Assembly (NCBI RefSeq): GCF_017315755.1
Contig: NZ_JAFLRJ010000031.1
Span: 1-32,337 of the forward strand
Direction of reading: 5' to 3'
Source of the DNA: Streptomyces beijiangensis
GTDB lineage: Bacteria; Actinomycetota; Actinomycetes; Streptomycetales; Streptomycetaceae
DNA: 32,337 nt
Below, one piece after another: positions 8,806-15,931 of the stretch. The position numbers were made by a program, and so were the translations under genes. How positions within the stretch are numbered: the stretch's first letter is position 1; every line of letters begins with the position of its first letter. Under the pieces are notes generated by a model. The model ran no database searches, was not told where the DNA came from, and worked only from the letters and a program-made list of their open reading frames with translations.

Positions 8806-9665
8806 CATCGACGGCCGACACGACTCAGCACCCGGACGTCTCTGAGATCTCCGATCTGGCCGAAGGGCTGCTCCCGCCGTCCCGGACCGCGGACGTACGC
8901 CGGCACCTCGACGAGTGCGCACTCTGCGCCGAGGTACGCGTCTCACTCGATGAAATTCGCAGCCTGCTGGGCACCCTGCCCGCACCACAACGCATGCCCG
9001 ATGACATCGCCGACCGGATCGATGCCGCGCTGGCCGATGAAGCGACGCATGTTTCACGTGAAACAGCGCCTGCTTCTCAGCCGACAGACCTCCCGGACAC
9101 CCCCGTGGCAGACCGGCCCGCAGGACGTTCCGGTGCGGCCACCGGTCCCGGACGCGCCCCTGCGGCACGGCGCCGTCGTCGTCGTAACGCCGTACTCGGC
9201 GCGGCTTTCGGCGCCGCTGTGATCGGCGCAGGTGTCTTCCTGCTGCAGTCGGTCAACCCTTCGGGGAGCAGCGGCGACTCGGCGGCCAAGATGGCCGATG
9301 ACTCCTTCGCTGCGGCCGGACTGGAGCAGAAAGTCCACTCGCTCCTTGTCCCCGACACCGAGTCCGGTGCGGACAGCTCACAGCCCGACAAACCGACGTC
9401 GCCCTCGCTCGGCATCCAGTCCAATACACCCAAGATCGCGAAAAGCGTCCTCGTGCCGGGCTGCATCGAAGCCGGAATCGGACGCGACAACGCACTGGCT
9501 CTGCAGCGGGGGACCTACGAAGGCACCAAGGCCTACCTCGTCGTGCTGCCGCACCCCTCCGACCCGGCCCTGGTCCAGGCGTACGTCGTCGATGCCACCT
9601 GCGTCGATGCCGGGGCGCCGGCCAAGGGAAAGGTTCTGCTGACCCATTCCTACGCCCGCCACTGA
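8802..9665 (+). CDS. Transmembrane anti-sigma factor of SigM (ZAS-like)
   Basis: A protein of 287 residues that probably binds and silences the sigma factor encoded just before it. The N-terminal domain carries a His-X3-Cys-X2-Cys motif (H35, C39, C42), typical of zinc-associated anti-sigma (ZAS) factors. An Arg-rich patch (residues 123-128) precedes a single transmembrane helix (about 129-150), leaving a C-terminal extracytoplasmic domain of about 135 residues with a conserved-looking Cys pair (VPGC and DATC). It starts at a GTG overlapping the sigM stop. The mycobacterial counterpart is RsmA. A complete parS lies inside the gene and encodes VSRET (residues 84-88) in the linker before the membrane helix. 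The anti-sigma role is a strong inference; the inducing signal cannot be seen. Confidence 0.85.
   Translation: MTSTADTTQHPDVSEISDLAEGLLPPSRTADVRRHLDECALCAEVRVSLDEIRSLLGTLPAPQRMPDDIADRIDAALADEATHVSRETAPASQPTDLPDTPVADRPAGRSGAATGPGRAPAARRRRRRNAVLGAAFGAAVIGAGVFLLQSVNPSGSSGDSAAKMADDSFAAAGLEQKVHSLLVPDTESGADSSQPDKPTSPSLGIQSNTPKIAKSVLVPGCIEAGIGRDNALALQRGTYEGTKAYLVVLPHPSDPALVQAYVVDATCVDAGAPAKGKVLLTHSYARH
9051..9064. promoter_or_regulatory. parS: parS site 3 (inside anti-sigma gene)
   Basis: An exact GTTTCACGTGAAAC within coding sequence, read in frame as Val-Ser-Arg-Glu-Thr. Confidence 0.92.
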
Positions 9666-9673
9666 CCACCTCG

Positions 9674-9699
9674 GGAATGCGAGCCCCGTAGGATCCGTT
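9674..9699 (+). promoter_or_regulatory. Sigma-R-type promoter of trxBA
   Basis: GGAAT at 9674-9678 and GTT at 9697-9699 are separated by exactly 18 bases, matching the consensus GGAAT-N18-GTT of the thiol-oxidative-stress sigma factor SigR. The trxBA operon is an established SigR target in Streptomyces coelicolor. It lies about 74 bases before the trxB start, so thioredoxin synthesis can respond to disulfide stress independently of sigM read-through. Confidence 0.85.
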
Positions 9700-9772
9700 G
9701 GGTGGGATGAGAGTCCACTGGAGCAGCCCCCAGTAGGCCGTAGGCAGTCCGCAGAGACGAGGAAGAAAACCC

Positions 9773-10735
9773 GTGAGCGACGTCCGTAACGTGATCATCA
9801 TCGGCTCCGGGCCCGCCGGCTACACCGCGGCGCTCTACACCGCGCGCGCATCACTGCAGCCGCTGGTGTTCGAAGGCGCCGTCACCGCCGGTGGCGCGCT
9901 GATGAACACCACCGAGGTGGAGAACTTCCCCGGTTTCCGCGACGGCATCATGGGCCCGGACCTGATGGACAGCATGCGTGCGCAGGCCGAGCGGTTCGGC
10001 GCCGAGCTGATCCCCGACGACATCGTCGCCGTCGACCTGTCCGGTGAGATCAAGACCGTCACCGACACGGCCGGCACTGTCCACCGCGCCAGGGCCGTCA
10101 TCGTGACGACCGGTTCGCAGCACCGAAAGCTCGGCCTCCCGAACGAGGACGTGCTCTCCGGCCGCGGCGTCTCCTGGTGTGCCACCTGTGACGGCTTCTT
10201 CTTCAAGGACCAGGACATCGCCGTCGTCGGCGGCGGCGACACCGCGATGGAAGAAGCTACTTTCCTTTCGCGCTTCGCCAAGTCCGTCACGATCGTCCAC
10301 CGCCGTGACACGCTGCGTGCCTCCAAGACCATGCAGGACCGTGCCATCGCCGACCCGAAGATCAAGTTCGCCTGGGACAGCGAGGTCGCCGAGATCCATG
10401 GCGAGCAGAAGCTCTCCGGTCTGACCCTGCGCAACACGAAGACCGGCGAGACGTCCGAGCTGCCCGTCACCGGGCTGTTCATCGCCGTCGGCCATGACCC
10501 GCGCACCGAGCTGTTCAATGGCCAGCTGGACCTGGACGACGAGGGCTACCTGAAGGTCGCCGCACCGTCGACGCGCACCAACCTTGCTGGTGTCTTCGGC
10601 GCCGGAGACGTGGTCGACCACACCTACCGGCAGGCGATCACCGCTGCGGGGACGGGTTGCTCCGCCGCCCTCGACGCTGAGCGGTTCCTCGCCGCACTGG
10701 CCGACAGTGAGAAGGCAGCAACCGCTGCGGTCTGA
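9773..10735 (+). CDS. trxB: Thioredoxin-disulfide reductase (NADPH)
   Basis: A cytoplasmic flavoenzyme of 320 residues that uses NADPH to reduce thioredoxin, encoded by the next gene. The FAD-binding motif GSGPAG is at residues 11-16. The redox-active CATC pair (C136, C139) sits in WCATCDGFF. The NADPH-binding motif [10 protein letters not shown] follows at about 158, with HRRDTLRAS for the phosphate, and the second FAD motif is in [10 protein letters not shown]. The length is normal for the low-molecular-weight class. The GTG start follows GAGGAAG. A SigR-type promoter lies upstream and trxA follows after 44 bases, so trxBA is an operon. Confidence 0.98.
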   Translation: MSDVRNVIIIGSGPAGYTAALYTARASLQPLVFEGAVTAGGALMNTTEVENFPGFRDGIMGPDLMDSMRAQAERFGAELIPDDIVAVDLSGEIKTVTDTAGTVHRARAVIVTTGSQHRKLGLPNEDVLSGRGVSWCATCDGFFFKDQDIAVVGGGDTAMEEATFLSRFAKSVTIVHRRDTLRASKTMQDRAIADPKIKFAWDSEVAEIHGEQKLSGLTLRNTKTGETSELPVTGLFIAVGHDPRTELFNGQLDLDDEGYLKVAAPSTRTNLAGVFGAGDVVDHTYRQAITAAGTGCSAALDAERFLAALADSEKAATAAV

Positions 10736-10779
10736 CCGACACCTTCCCCACCCCACACCCCGAGAAAGAGGAGGCCGCC

Positions 10780-11124
10780 GTGGCCGGCACCCTGAAGAAT
10801 GTGACTGACGACTCCTTCGAGCAGGACGTTCTCAAGAACGACAAGCCTGTACTGGTGGACTTCTGGGCTGCCTGGTGCGGCCCTTGCCGCCAGATCGCTC
10901 CGTCGCTCGAGGCCATCGCGGCCGAGTACGGCGAGCAGATCGAGATCGTCAAGCTCAACATCGACGAGAACCCGGCCACCGCTGCCAAGTACGGCGTGAT
11001 GTCCATCCCGACGCTCAACGTCTACCAGGGCGGCGAGGTCGCCAAGACCATCGTCGGCGCCAAGCCGAAGGCCGCGATCATCCGCGACCTCGAGAACTTC
11101 ATCGGCGACGAGGCCAAGGCCTGA
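10780..11124 (+). CDS. trxA: Thioredoxin
   Basis: A small cytoplasmic dithiol protein of 114 residues that reduces protein disulfides and is recharged by TrxB. The active site WCGPC has C33 and C36; the cis-proline lies in MSIPTL (P77). Length and fold motifs (FWAAWCGPC, then NIDENP) are those of a classical thioredoxin. The GTG start follows an excellent AGAGGAGG. It is the last gene of the plus-strand block; a parS and a strong terminator follow within 30 bases. Confidence 0.98.
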   Translation: MAGTLKNVTDDSFEQDVLKNDKPVLVDFWAAWCGPCRQIAPSLEAIAAEYGEQIEIVKLNIDENPATAAKYGVMSIPTLNVYQGGEVAKTIVGAKPKAAIIRDLENFIGDEAKA

Positions 11125-11137
11125 CAACGCGCACTGC

Positions 11138-11151
11138 GTTTCACGTGAAAC
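11138..11151. promoter_or_regulatory. parS: parS site 4 (after trxA)
   Basis: An exact GTTTCACGTGAAAC, 13 bases after the trxA stop. Its last base is also the first base of the terminator stem. Confidence 0.92.
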
Positions 11152-11183
11152 AGGGGCCGCCCTTCGGGGCGACCCCTGTTTTT
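11151..11183 (+). terminator. Intrinsic terminator of trxBA, possibly bidirectional
   Basis: CAGGGGCCGCCC pairs with GGGCGACCCCTG around a TTCG loop (one mismatch), followed by five T residues. It lies between convergent trxA and the GNAT gene. The other strand also shows TTT after the stem, so it may stop transcription from both sides. Confidence 0.9.
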
Positions 11184-11203
11184 GGCTTCTGTGAGAGCGA
11201 TCC

Positions 11204-11821
11204 TCACAGCGGACGCAGAACTGGCTCTTTCTGTACCACGCCCAGGAGACGGTCCAGGGCAAGCTCCACGTCCTCTTTCCAGGACAGTGTTGTACGCAGC
11301 TCAAGCCTCAGCCGCGGGTGAACAGGGTGCGGCCGTACGGTCTTGAAGCCGACCGCCAGCAGATGATCCGCCGGCAGCACACACCCCGGCTCCTTCCACC
11401 GCGCGTCCCCGAACGCTTCGATCGCCTTGAAATTCCGTCGGAGCAAATCCTTGGCCACGGTCTGCACCATCACCCGCCCAAGACCCTGCCCCTGATACCC
11501 CGGCATGATCCACGCCGTCATCAGCTGCACAGCATCTGGAGAGACGGGACTGGTGGGGAAAGCTGTGGCGCGCGGTACATACGCCGGAGGGGCGTAGAGG
11601 ACGAAGCCGACCGGCATGTCGTCCACATAGAGGACCCTGCCGCACGATCCCCATTCCAGCAGGACAGCCGAAATCCAGGCTTCCTTCTCCAGCTCAGGTT
11701 TCCCTGCTTTTATCGCGGCTTGTCCACTGACCGGATCAAGTTCCCAGAAAACGCATGAGCGGCAGCGCTTGGGGAGGTCCGGAAGGTTGTCCAGTGTGAG
11801 CGGTACGAGCCGACGCCCCAT
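11204..11821 (-). CDS. GNAT-family N-acetyltransferase
   Basis: A putative acetyltransferase of 205 residues with unknown substrate. The acetyl-CoA-binding motif A is clear: LMTAWIMPGYQGQGLGR, with QGQGLGR at residues 110-116. The N-terminus carries a short Cys pair (RCRSCVFWELDP), and the C-terminal part is typical of a compact GNAT fold with an added helix. The ATG at 11821 follows GTGAGGAA. It is the last gene downstream of parB on the same strand, but a probable parB terminator and about 300 bases separate them, so it is likely a separate unit. It converges with trxA. A link to segregation is unproven. Confidence 0.85.
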   Translation of the reverse strand: MGRRLVPLTLDNLPDLPKRCRSCVFWELDPVSGQAAIKAGKPELEKEAWISAVLLEWGSCGRVLYVDDMPVGFVLYAPPAYVPRATAFPTSPVSPDAVQLMTAWIMPGYQGQGLGRVMVQTVAKDLLRRNFKAIEAFGDARWKEPGCVLPADHLLAVGFKTVRPHPVHPRLRLELRTTLSWKEDVELALDRLLGVVQKEPVLRPL

Positions 11822-11967
11822 GGAGGCTGTTCCTCACTTCCTTCGCCTGCCGCACCACGGGCGGCTGTGAGCACGGTCCGCTCCCTGAGCAGGCTGCCGA
11901 CGAATCCGCCGACTGCCCCAATCCCCAGGCCTGCGGTCACCAGACGAGTGCGGCTCACCGGTCGCAT
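11710..11967 (-). CDS. Possible small membrane protein (85 aa), overlapping the GNAT start
   Basis: An ORF starting MRPVSRTRLVTAGLGIGAVG with a glycine-rich hydrophobic segment and a very good ribosome-binding site (GGAGGGAGG). It could be a small membrane protein. Against it, the last 112 bases overlap the well-supported GNAT gene in another frame, and the C-terminal half has no recognisable features. It may be real, or the start may belong to a short leader peptide that positions ribosomes for the GNAT gene. I do not recognise a family. Confidence 0.35.
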   Translation of the reverse strand: MRPVSRTRLVTAGLGIGAVGGFVGSLLRERTVLTAARGAAGEGSEEQPPWGVGSYRSHWTTFRTSPSAAAHAFSGNLIRSVDKPR

Positions 11968-12062
11968 GGCCCCGCCCTCCCTCCGAGGTGGATCAAGGTG
12001 GATGCGCCATACCTGGGCATCGTATCGACCCTGCGATCCCACGCATACCGTGAGAAAGCAAA

Positions 12063-12103
12063 GGGCGGGTCGTGTCCGGTACGTACCCGGAAGCAACCCG
12101 CCC
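12063..12103 (-). terminator. Probable terminator downstream of parB
   Basis: GGGCGGGT and ACCCGCCC form an 8-bp outer stem. Inside it a second pairing of TCCGG with CCGGA is separated by symmetric 4-base bulges. On the minus strand a T-rich run (TTTGCTTT) follows. The position, 19 bases past the parB stop, fits the end of the parAB transcript. Confidence 0.7.
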
Positions 12104-12121
12104 CTGCAGTGATTCGTGGGC

Positions 12122-13234
12122 TCAGCCCTCGTCGTCCTCGGCGGCCTCTTCAGCCGGTGCGTTGTTCAGCACCCGGCCCTCGCCAGGAGCCAGTGAGCCA
12201 AGGATCCGGTCCAGATCTTCCATCGAAGCGAACTCGACGACGATCTTCCCCTTCTTCTGCCCCAGGTCGACCTTCACCCTCGTCTCAAAACGATCCGAGA
12301 GACGCGAGGCAAGATCCGAGAGCGCGGGCGAAAGGCGCGTACCCGCACGCGGCCCCTTCGCCTTGGTCGAACTCTGCGGGCGCGACCCCATCAGAGTCAC
12401 GATCTCCTCGACCGCACGAACCGAAAGCCCCTCGGCCACGATGCGATGCGCCAGCCTGTCCTGCTCTTCGGAATCGTCCACCGAGAGCAGAGCTCGCGCG
12501 TGCCCGGCCGAGAGCACCCCCGCTGCGACCCTTCGCTGGACCGGGGCAGAGAGCCTCAACAGGCGCAGCGTGTTGGAGACCTGCGGCCGCGAGCGGCCGA
12601 TCCGGTCCGCCAGCTGGTCATGCGTGCAGTTGAAGTCCTTCAGCAACTGGTCGTAGGCCGCGGCCTCTTCCAGAGGGTTCAGCTGAGCACGGTGCAGGTT
12701 CTCCAGCAGCGCGTCCAGCAGGAGCTTCTCGTCATCGGTTGCCCGGACGATCGCCGGAATCCGCTCCAGGCCCGCCTCCCGGCAAGCACGCCAACGCCTC
12801 TCACCCATGATGAGCTCGAAGCGCTCGTTCCCCACCTGCCGCACGATGACGGGCTGGAGGAGCCCCACCTCCTTGATGGAGGTGACCAGTTCGGCGAGAG
12901 CATCCTCGTCGAATACCTCGCGCGGCTGCTTCGGGTTGGGGGTGATCGAGTCCAGTGGCAGTTCAGCGAAGTACGCCCCGACCGACTGCGGCGTTTCCGC
13001 AGCAGCCTCCGGTGTCGATTCCTGCGCCGGCGCCGGGACTGTTGTTTCACGTGAAACAGCGCTCGCGGGCAGTTTGGTGACCTTCGCGGCCGCCACACCA
13101 CGCTCTGCAGTCAGTACCGGAACAGCTCCTGGGGAGACCGACCCGCCGCCGGTGGTCAGCCCTGACTTCTCCTGGGGAGCTGCAGGGATCAGCGCACCGA
13201 GCCCCCGCCCCAGCCCTCTACGTCGCTCGCTCAC
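12122..13234 (-). CDS. parB: Chromosome-partitioning protein ParB
   Basis: A DNA-binding CTP-dependent clamp of 370 residues that loads at parS sites and spreads to organise the origin region for segregation. The N-terminal domain shows the ParB/Srx fold with NPKQPREVFDEDALAELVTSI and the CTP-binding GERRWRACREAGLERIP motif. The helix-turn-helix that reads parS is in CTHDQLADRIGRSRPQVSNTL. A C-terminal dimerisation domain follows (about 315-355). The first 80 residues are poorly conserved and contain VSRET, encoded by a parS inside the gene itself. The ATG overlaps the parA stop by four bases, so the two are coupled. The target sites are present nine times in this window. Confidence 0.97.
   Translation of the reverse strand: MSERRRGLGRGLGALIPAAPQEKSGLTTGGGSVSPGAVPVLTAERGVAAAKVTKLPASAVSRETTVPAPAQESTPEAAAETPQSVGAYFAELPLDSITPNPKQPREVFDEDALAELVTSIKEVGLLQPVIVRQVGNERFELIMGERRWRACREAGLERIPAIVRATDDEKLLLDALLENLHRAQLNPLEEAAAYDQLLKDFNCTHDQLADRIGRSRPQVSNTLRLLRLSAPVQRRVAAGVLSAGHARALLSVDDSEEQDRLAHRIVAEGLSVRAVEEIVTLMGSRPQSSTKAKGPRAGTRLSPALSDLASRLSDRFETRVKVDLGQKKGKIVVEFASMEDLDRILGSLAPGEGRVLNNAPAEEAAEDDEG
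13044..13057. promoter_or_regulatory. parS: parS site 5 (inside parB)
   Basis: An exact GTTTCACGTGAAAC in the variable N-terminal coding part of parB, read in frame as VSRET (residues 60-64). Confidence 0.92.
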
Positions 13235-14307
13235 TGGGTCCCCTCCGACATGCTCTGCTGGCTGTTCTGACTGCCCGTGTGCGCGTGCTGGGGGTCGTAG
13301 CGCACTCCGACTCCCCGCAGCGCGATCTCACGGGCCGCTTCAAGATACGACAGGGAGCCGCTGGATCCCGGATCGTAGGTGAGCACCGTCTGCCCGTAGC
13401 TGGGGGCCTCCGAGATACGCACAGAGCGCGGAATGCTCGTCCGGAGCACCTCGCGGCTGAAGTGGCTGCGCACTTCGTCCGCCACCTGGGAAGCGAGGCG
13501 GGTCCTGCCGTCGTACATGGTGAGCAGGATCGTCGACACATGCAGATCGGGATTGAGGTGTCCCCGCACAAGATCGACGTTCCGCAGCAGCTGTCCCAGC
13601 CCTTCCAGCGCGTAGTACTCGCACTGGATGGGGATCAGCACCTCGGCACCGGCGACCATCGCATTGACCGTCAGCAGCCCCAGCGAGGGCGGGCAGTCGA
13701 TGAGGATGTAGTCCAGCGGCTGCTCGTACGCCTGGATCGCGCGCTGCAGGCGGCTCTCTCGGGCCACCAGCGAGACCAGTTCGATCTCGGCACCGGCCAG
13801 GTCGATGGTGGCCGGCGCACAGAAGAGACCTTCGATGTCAGGTACCGGCTGCACGACCTCGGAGAGCGGTCTGCTCTCCACCAGCACGTCGTAGATCGAG
13901 GGGACCTCCGAATGGTGGTCGATCCCCAGCGCTGTGGAAGCGTTGCCCTGTGGATCAAGGTCAATCACCAGAACACGCGCGCCGTGCAGCGCGAGCGACG
14001 CGGCAAGGTTGACCGTCGAAGTGGTCTTCCCGACCCCGCCCTTCTGATTGGCAACCACCATCACACGTGTCTGCTCCGGCCGTGGCAGACCTTCGCCGGC
14101 ACGGCCAAGAGCTTCCACTGCCAGTTGGGCAGCACGACCAATGGGGGTGTCGTCCATCGGGGGCGGTGTTTCACGTGAAACATCCTCCCCCGCCGACTCG
14201 GTACGGGGACCGGGGACCGGATCGGTCATCGGTCCCGCGATGTTGGCGTCGGACCGCAAGGATTCACTCTCCTCGACTTCAGGCTCGCAATGCACAGAGC
14301 CTGTCAT
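13231..14307 (-). CDS. parA: Chromosome-partitioning ATPase ParA
   Basis: A Walker-type ATPase that polymerises on the nucleoid and moves ParB-parS complexes during sporulation septation. From the ATG at 14307 it has 358 residues. The deviant Walker A motif KGGVGKTT is at residues 89-96, then DLDPQGNAST and IDCPPSLGLLT (Walker B region). The frame is open to 14469 (412 residues), but that extra part holds a parS and two DnaA boxes and begins with parS-encoded FHVK, so I regard it as leader DNA. An ATG at 14229, preceded by CGGGAC, is another possible start (332 residues). An in-frame parS encodes VSRET before the ATPase domain. ParB follows with a 4-base overlap. Confidence 0.93.
   Translation of the reverse strand: MTGSVHCEPEVEESESLRSDANIAGPMTDPVPGPRTESAGEDVSRETPPPMDDTPIGRAAQLAVEALGRAGEGLPRPEQTRVMVVANQKGGVGKTTSTVNLAASLALHGARVLVIDLDPQGNASTALGIDHHSEVPSIYDVLVESRPLSEVVQPVPDIEGLFCAPATIDLAGAEIELVSLVARESRLQRAIQAYEQPLDYILIDCPPSLGLLTVNAMVAGAEVLIPIQCEYYALEGLGQLLRNVDLVRGHLNPDLHVSTILLTMYDGRTRLASQVADEVRSHFSREVLRTSIPRSVRISEAPSYGQTVLTYDPGSSGSLSYLEAAREIALRGVGVRYDPQHAHTGSQNSQQSMSEGTQ
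14168..14181. promoter_or_regulatory. parS: parS site 6 (inside parA)
   Basis: An exact GTTTCACGTGAAAC in the N-terminal coding part of parA, read in frame as VSRET. GC-rich arms partly extend the symmetry (GGCGGT on one side). Confidence 0.92.
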
Positions 14308-14343
14308 GCTTTCGGGGTTGTGAACCAGCGAGGCATGTTCTTC

Positions 14344-14370
14344 TGTGGATGAATCCACCTTTGTGGACAA
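14344..14370 (-). promoter_or_regulatory. Two DnaA boxes in the parA leader
   Basis: On the minus strand a perfect TTGTCCACA (14370-14362) and a TCATCCACA (14352-14344) lie in the same orientation, 18 bp apart start to start. They are 37-63 bases upstream of the chosen parA start. TTGTCCACA is the preferred Streptomyces DnaA box. The sequence is certain; control of parAB by DnaA is inference. Confidence 0.6.
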
Positions 14371-14453
14371 CTCCATGGCCCCGAAGGGCTTCTTGTCACG
14401 CGGCGAGGACGCCGCACGACCGCGACTGATGATCCCATGCAGCAGAGAGCGAC

Positions 14454-14467
14454 GTTTCACGTGAAAC
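14454..14467. promoter_or_regulatory. parS: parS site 7 (parA leader)
   Basis: An exact GTTTCACGTGAAAC, 147 bases upstream of the chosen parA start. ParB bound here could affect parAB transcription; that is inference. Confidence 0.9.
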
Positions 14468-14539
14468 ACGATGCCCGCGCTGTCACCTCAGGCTGCTTCG
14501 ACACTCCGGAATGCGTACGTTTGGAAGCTTGTATGGAGC

Positions 14540-14558
14540 ATCGCCGGTAGACGGCGAT
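14540..14558 (-). terminator. Possible terminator of rsmG
   Basis: ATCGCCG and CGGCGAT form a 7-bp stem around a 5-base loop, 16 bases beyond the rsmG stop. No T-run follows, so this is weak. Confidence 0.4.
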
Positions 14559-14573
14559 CGAGGAACCCGCCGA

Positions 14574-15290
14574 TCAACGGCGCCGACGTGAGCGGCTCAC
14601 CCGGGCCGCCTTGGCCCGCTTCGCCGCGAAACGCACCCCGCCAGGGCTCTCCCCGACCACGACCCTGACCACAGTGGACAGGGGATCGACCAGTCCCTCG
14701 CCGACCTGCAGCACCTCGGTCTCCACCACGCCCAGCTTGCTCAGCGCGGCCCGGGCACCCTGGATCTCTTCTTCCGCCGTGTCGCCCTTGAGCGCCAGCA
14801 TCTCCCCGTAGGGGCGCAGCAGCGGCACTCCCCAGCCGGCCAGCCGGTCCAGCGGAGCCACAGCTCGCGCCGTCACCACATGCACCGGCTGCAGCGTGCC
14901 GAGAACTTCCTCGGCCCGGCCGCGGACCACCGTCACGTGATCAAGCCCCAGCAACTCGACCACTTCCTGAAGGAAGTTGGTGCGCCTCAGCAACGGCTCC
15001 AGCAGCGTGATCTTCAGATCCCGGCGGACCAGCGCCAGCGGGATACCGGGCAGACCCGCCCCTGAGCCGACATCGCAGACCGTGACGCCCTCGGGTACGA
15101 CCTCCGAGAGCACCGCGCAGTTCAGCAGATGCCGCTCCCACAGGCGGGGCACCTCACGCGGGCCGATCAGGCCGCGCTTCACCCCCGCGTCGGCCAGCAG
15201 CTCCGCGTACCGGACAGCCTCTGGATAGAACTCGCCAAAGACCGTATGCGCTTCTTCCGGCGCCTGGGGGAGCTCTGCTTCCTCCGTCAC
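14574..15290 (-). CDS. rsmG: 16S rRNA (guanine-N7) methyltransferase RsmG (GidB)
   Basis: A SAM-dependent enzyme of 238 residues that methylates N7 of G527 (E. coli numbering) in 16S rRNA. Loss of it gives low-level streptomycin resistance and, in Streptomyces, can raise antibiotic production (established knowledge). The SAM-binding motif is [17 protein letters not shown], with VVRGRAEEV and [12 protein letters not shown] downstream. The chosen GTG at 15290 follows GGAAGGACGG; an in-frame GTG at 15323 would add 11 residues. A very basic C-terminus ([16 protein letters not shown]) probably helps rRNA contact. It lies between jag and parA, as in most bacteria, but a terminator separates it from jag. 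Confidence 0.95.
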   Translation of the reverse strand: MTEEAELPQAPEEAHTVFGEFYPEAVRYAELLADAGVKRGLIGPREVPRLWERHLLNCAVLSEVVPEGVTVCDVGSGAGLPGIPLALVRRDLKITLLEPLLRRTNFLQEVVELLGLDHVTVVRGRAEEVLGTLQPVHVVTARAVAPLDRLAGWGVPLLRPYGEMLALKGDTAEEEIQGARAALSKLGVVETEVLQVGEGLVDPLSTVVRVVVGESPGGVRFAAKRAKAARVSRSRRRR

Positions 15291-15353
15291 GGGAGACCGT
15301 CCTTCCGTACTGCACGACCGCACTGGGGTGGCTGACTATCAGGCTGACAAAGT

Positions 15354-15383
15354 TCGGCCCCGTCTGCGAACAGACGGGGCCGA
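15354..15383 (-). terminator. Terminator after jag
   Basis: A perfect 13-bp stem (TCGGCCCCGTCTG with its complement) and a 4-base CGAA loop, 17 bases past the jag stop. Only a short T-rich stretch (ACTTTG) follows on the minus strand, as is common in actinomycetes. It should end the rpmH-jag transcript. Confidence 0.8.
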
Positions 15384-15400
15384 CAGAACAACTAAACCGG

Positions 15401-15916
15401 TCAGGCCGGCAGGACGACGACGAAGCGCTGCGGCTCCTCGCCCTCGGACTCGCTGCGCAGTCCGGCGGCGGCGATCGCGTCATGCACGACCTTGCGCTCG
15501 AAGGGCGTCATCGGATCGAGCTTCATCGGCTCGCCCGAGCTCTTCACCTCGTCGGCGGCCTTGGCCCCCAGCTCGGCAAGTTCCTCACGCTTCTTGGCCC
15601 GGAAGCCCGCGATGTCCAGCATCAGCCGGCTGCGGTCCCCGGTCTCCCGGTGCACAGCGAGCCGGGTGAGCTCCTGAAGAGCCTCCAGTACCTCGCCGTC
15701 ACGGCCCACGAGCTTCTGCAGATCGCGGCTGCCCGCTTCACTGATGATCGATACCGCAGCCCGATCGGCCTCGACATCCATGTCGATGTCACCGTCGAGG
15801 TCGGCGATGTCGAGGAGACCCTCGAGGTAGTCGGCCGCGATCTCGCCTTCCTGCTCCAGGCGGGACAGCGTGTCGACGCCTTCGGCGGGGGCGGAGGTAG
15901 TGGTGCCTTCCGTCAC
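15401..15916 (-). CDS. jag: Jag/KhpB-type RNA-binding protein (KH and R3H domains)
   Basis: A cytoplasmic single-strand nucleic-acid-binding protein of 171 residues. After an acidic start comes a KH domain with the loop GRDG (residues 71-74, within LVGRDGEVLEALQ). A C-terminal R3H domain has the defining Arg-X3-His (R141, H145 in FERKVVHDAI). The Jag N-terminal domain found in Firmicutes is missing, which is normal for actinobacteria. It starts 15 bases after the yidC stop and is the last gene of the rpmH-rnpA-yidD-yidC-jag cluster. The family has been linked to RNA regulation of cell division and envelope growth; the role here is not visible. Confidence 0.93.
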   Translation of the reverse strand: MTEGTTTSAPAEGVDTLSRLEQEGEIAADYLEGLLDIADLDGDIDMDVEADRAAVSIISEAGSRDLQKLVGRDGEVLEALQELTRLAVHRETGDRSRLMLDIAGFRAKKREELAELGAKAADEVKSSGEPMKLDPMTPFERKVVHDAIAAAGLRSESEGEEPQRFVVVLPA

Positions 15917-15931
15917 GGGAGGGGCTCCTTC

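Noticed and set aside
11720..11728. TTGTCCACT inside the GNAT gene
   Set aside because: A single imperfect DnaA box in coding sequence without neighbours; chance is likely.
14310..14469. N-terminal extension of ParA starting MFHVKRRSLL
   Set aside because: It begins with a translated parS and contains two DnaA boxes, with no good ribosome site. It is treated as leader DNA, though not excluded.
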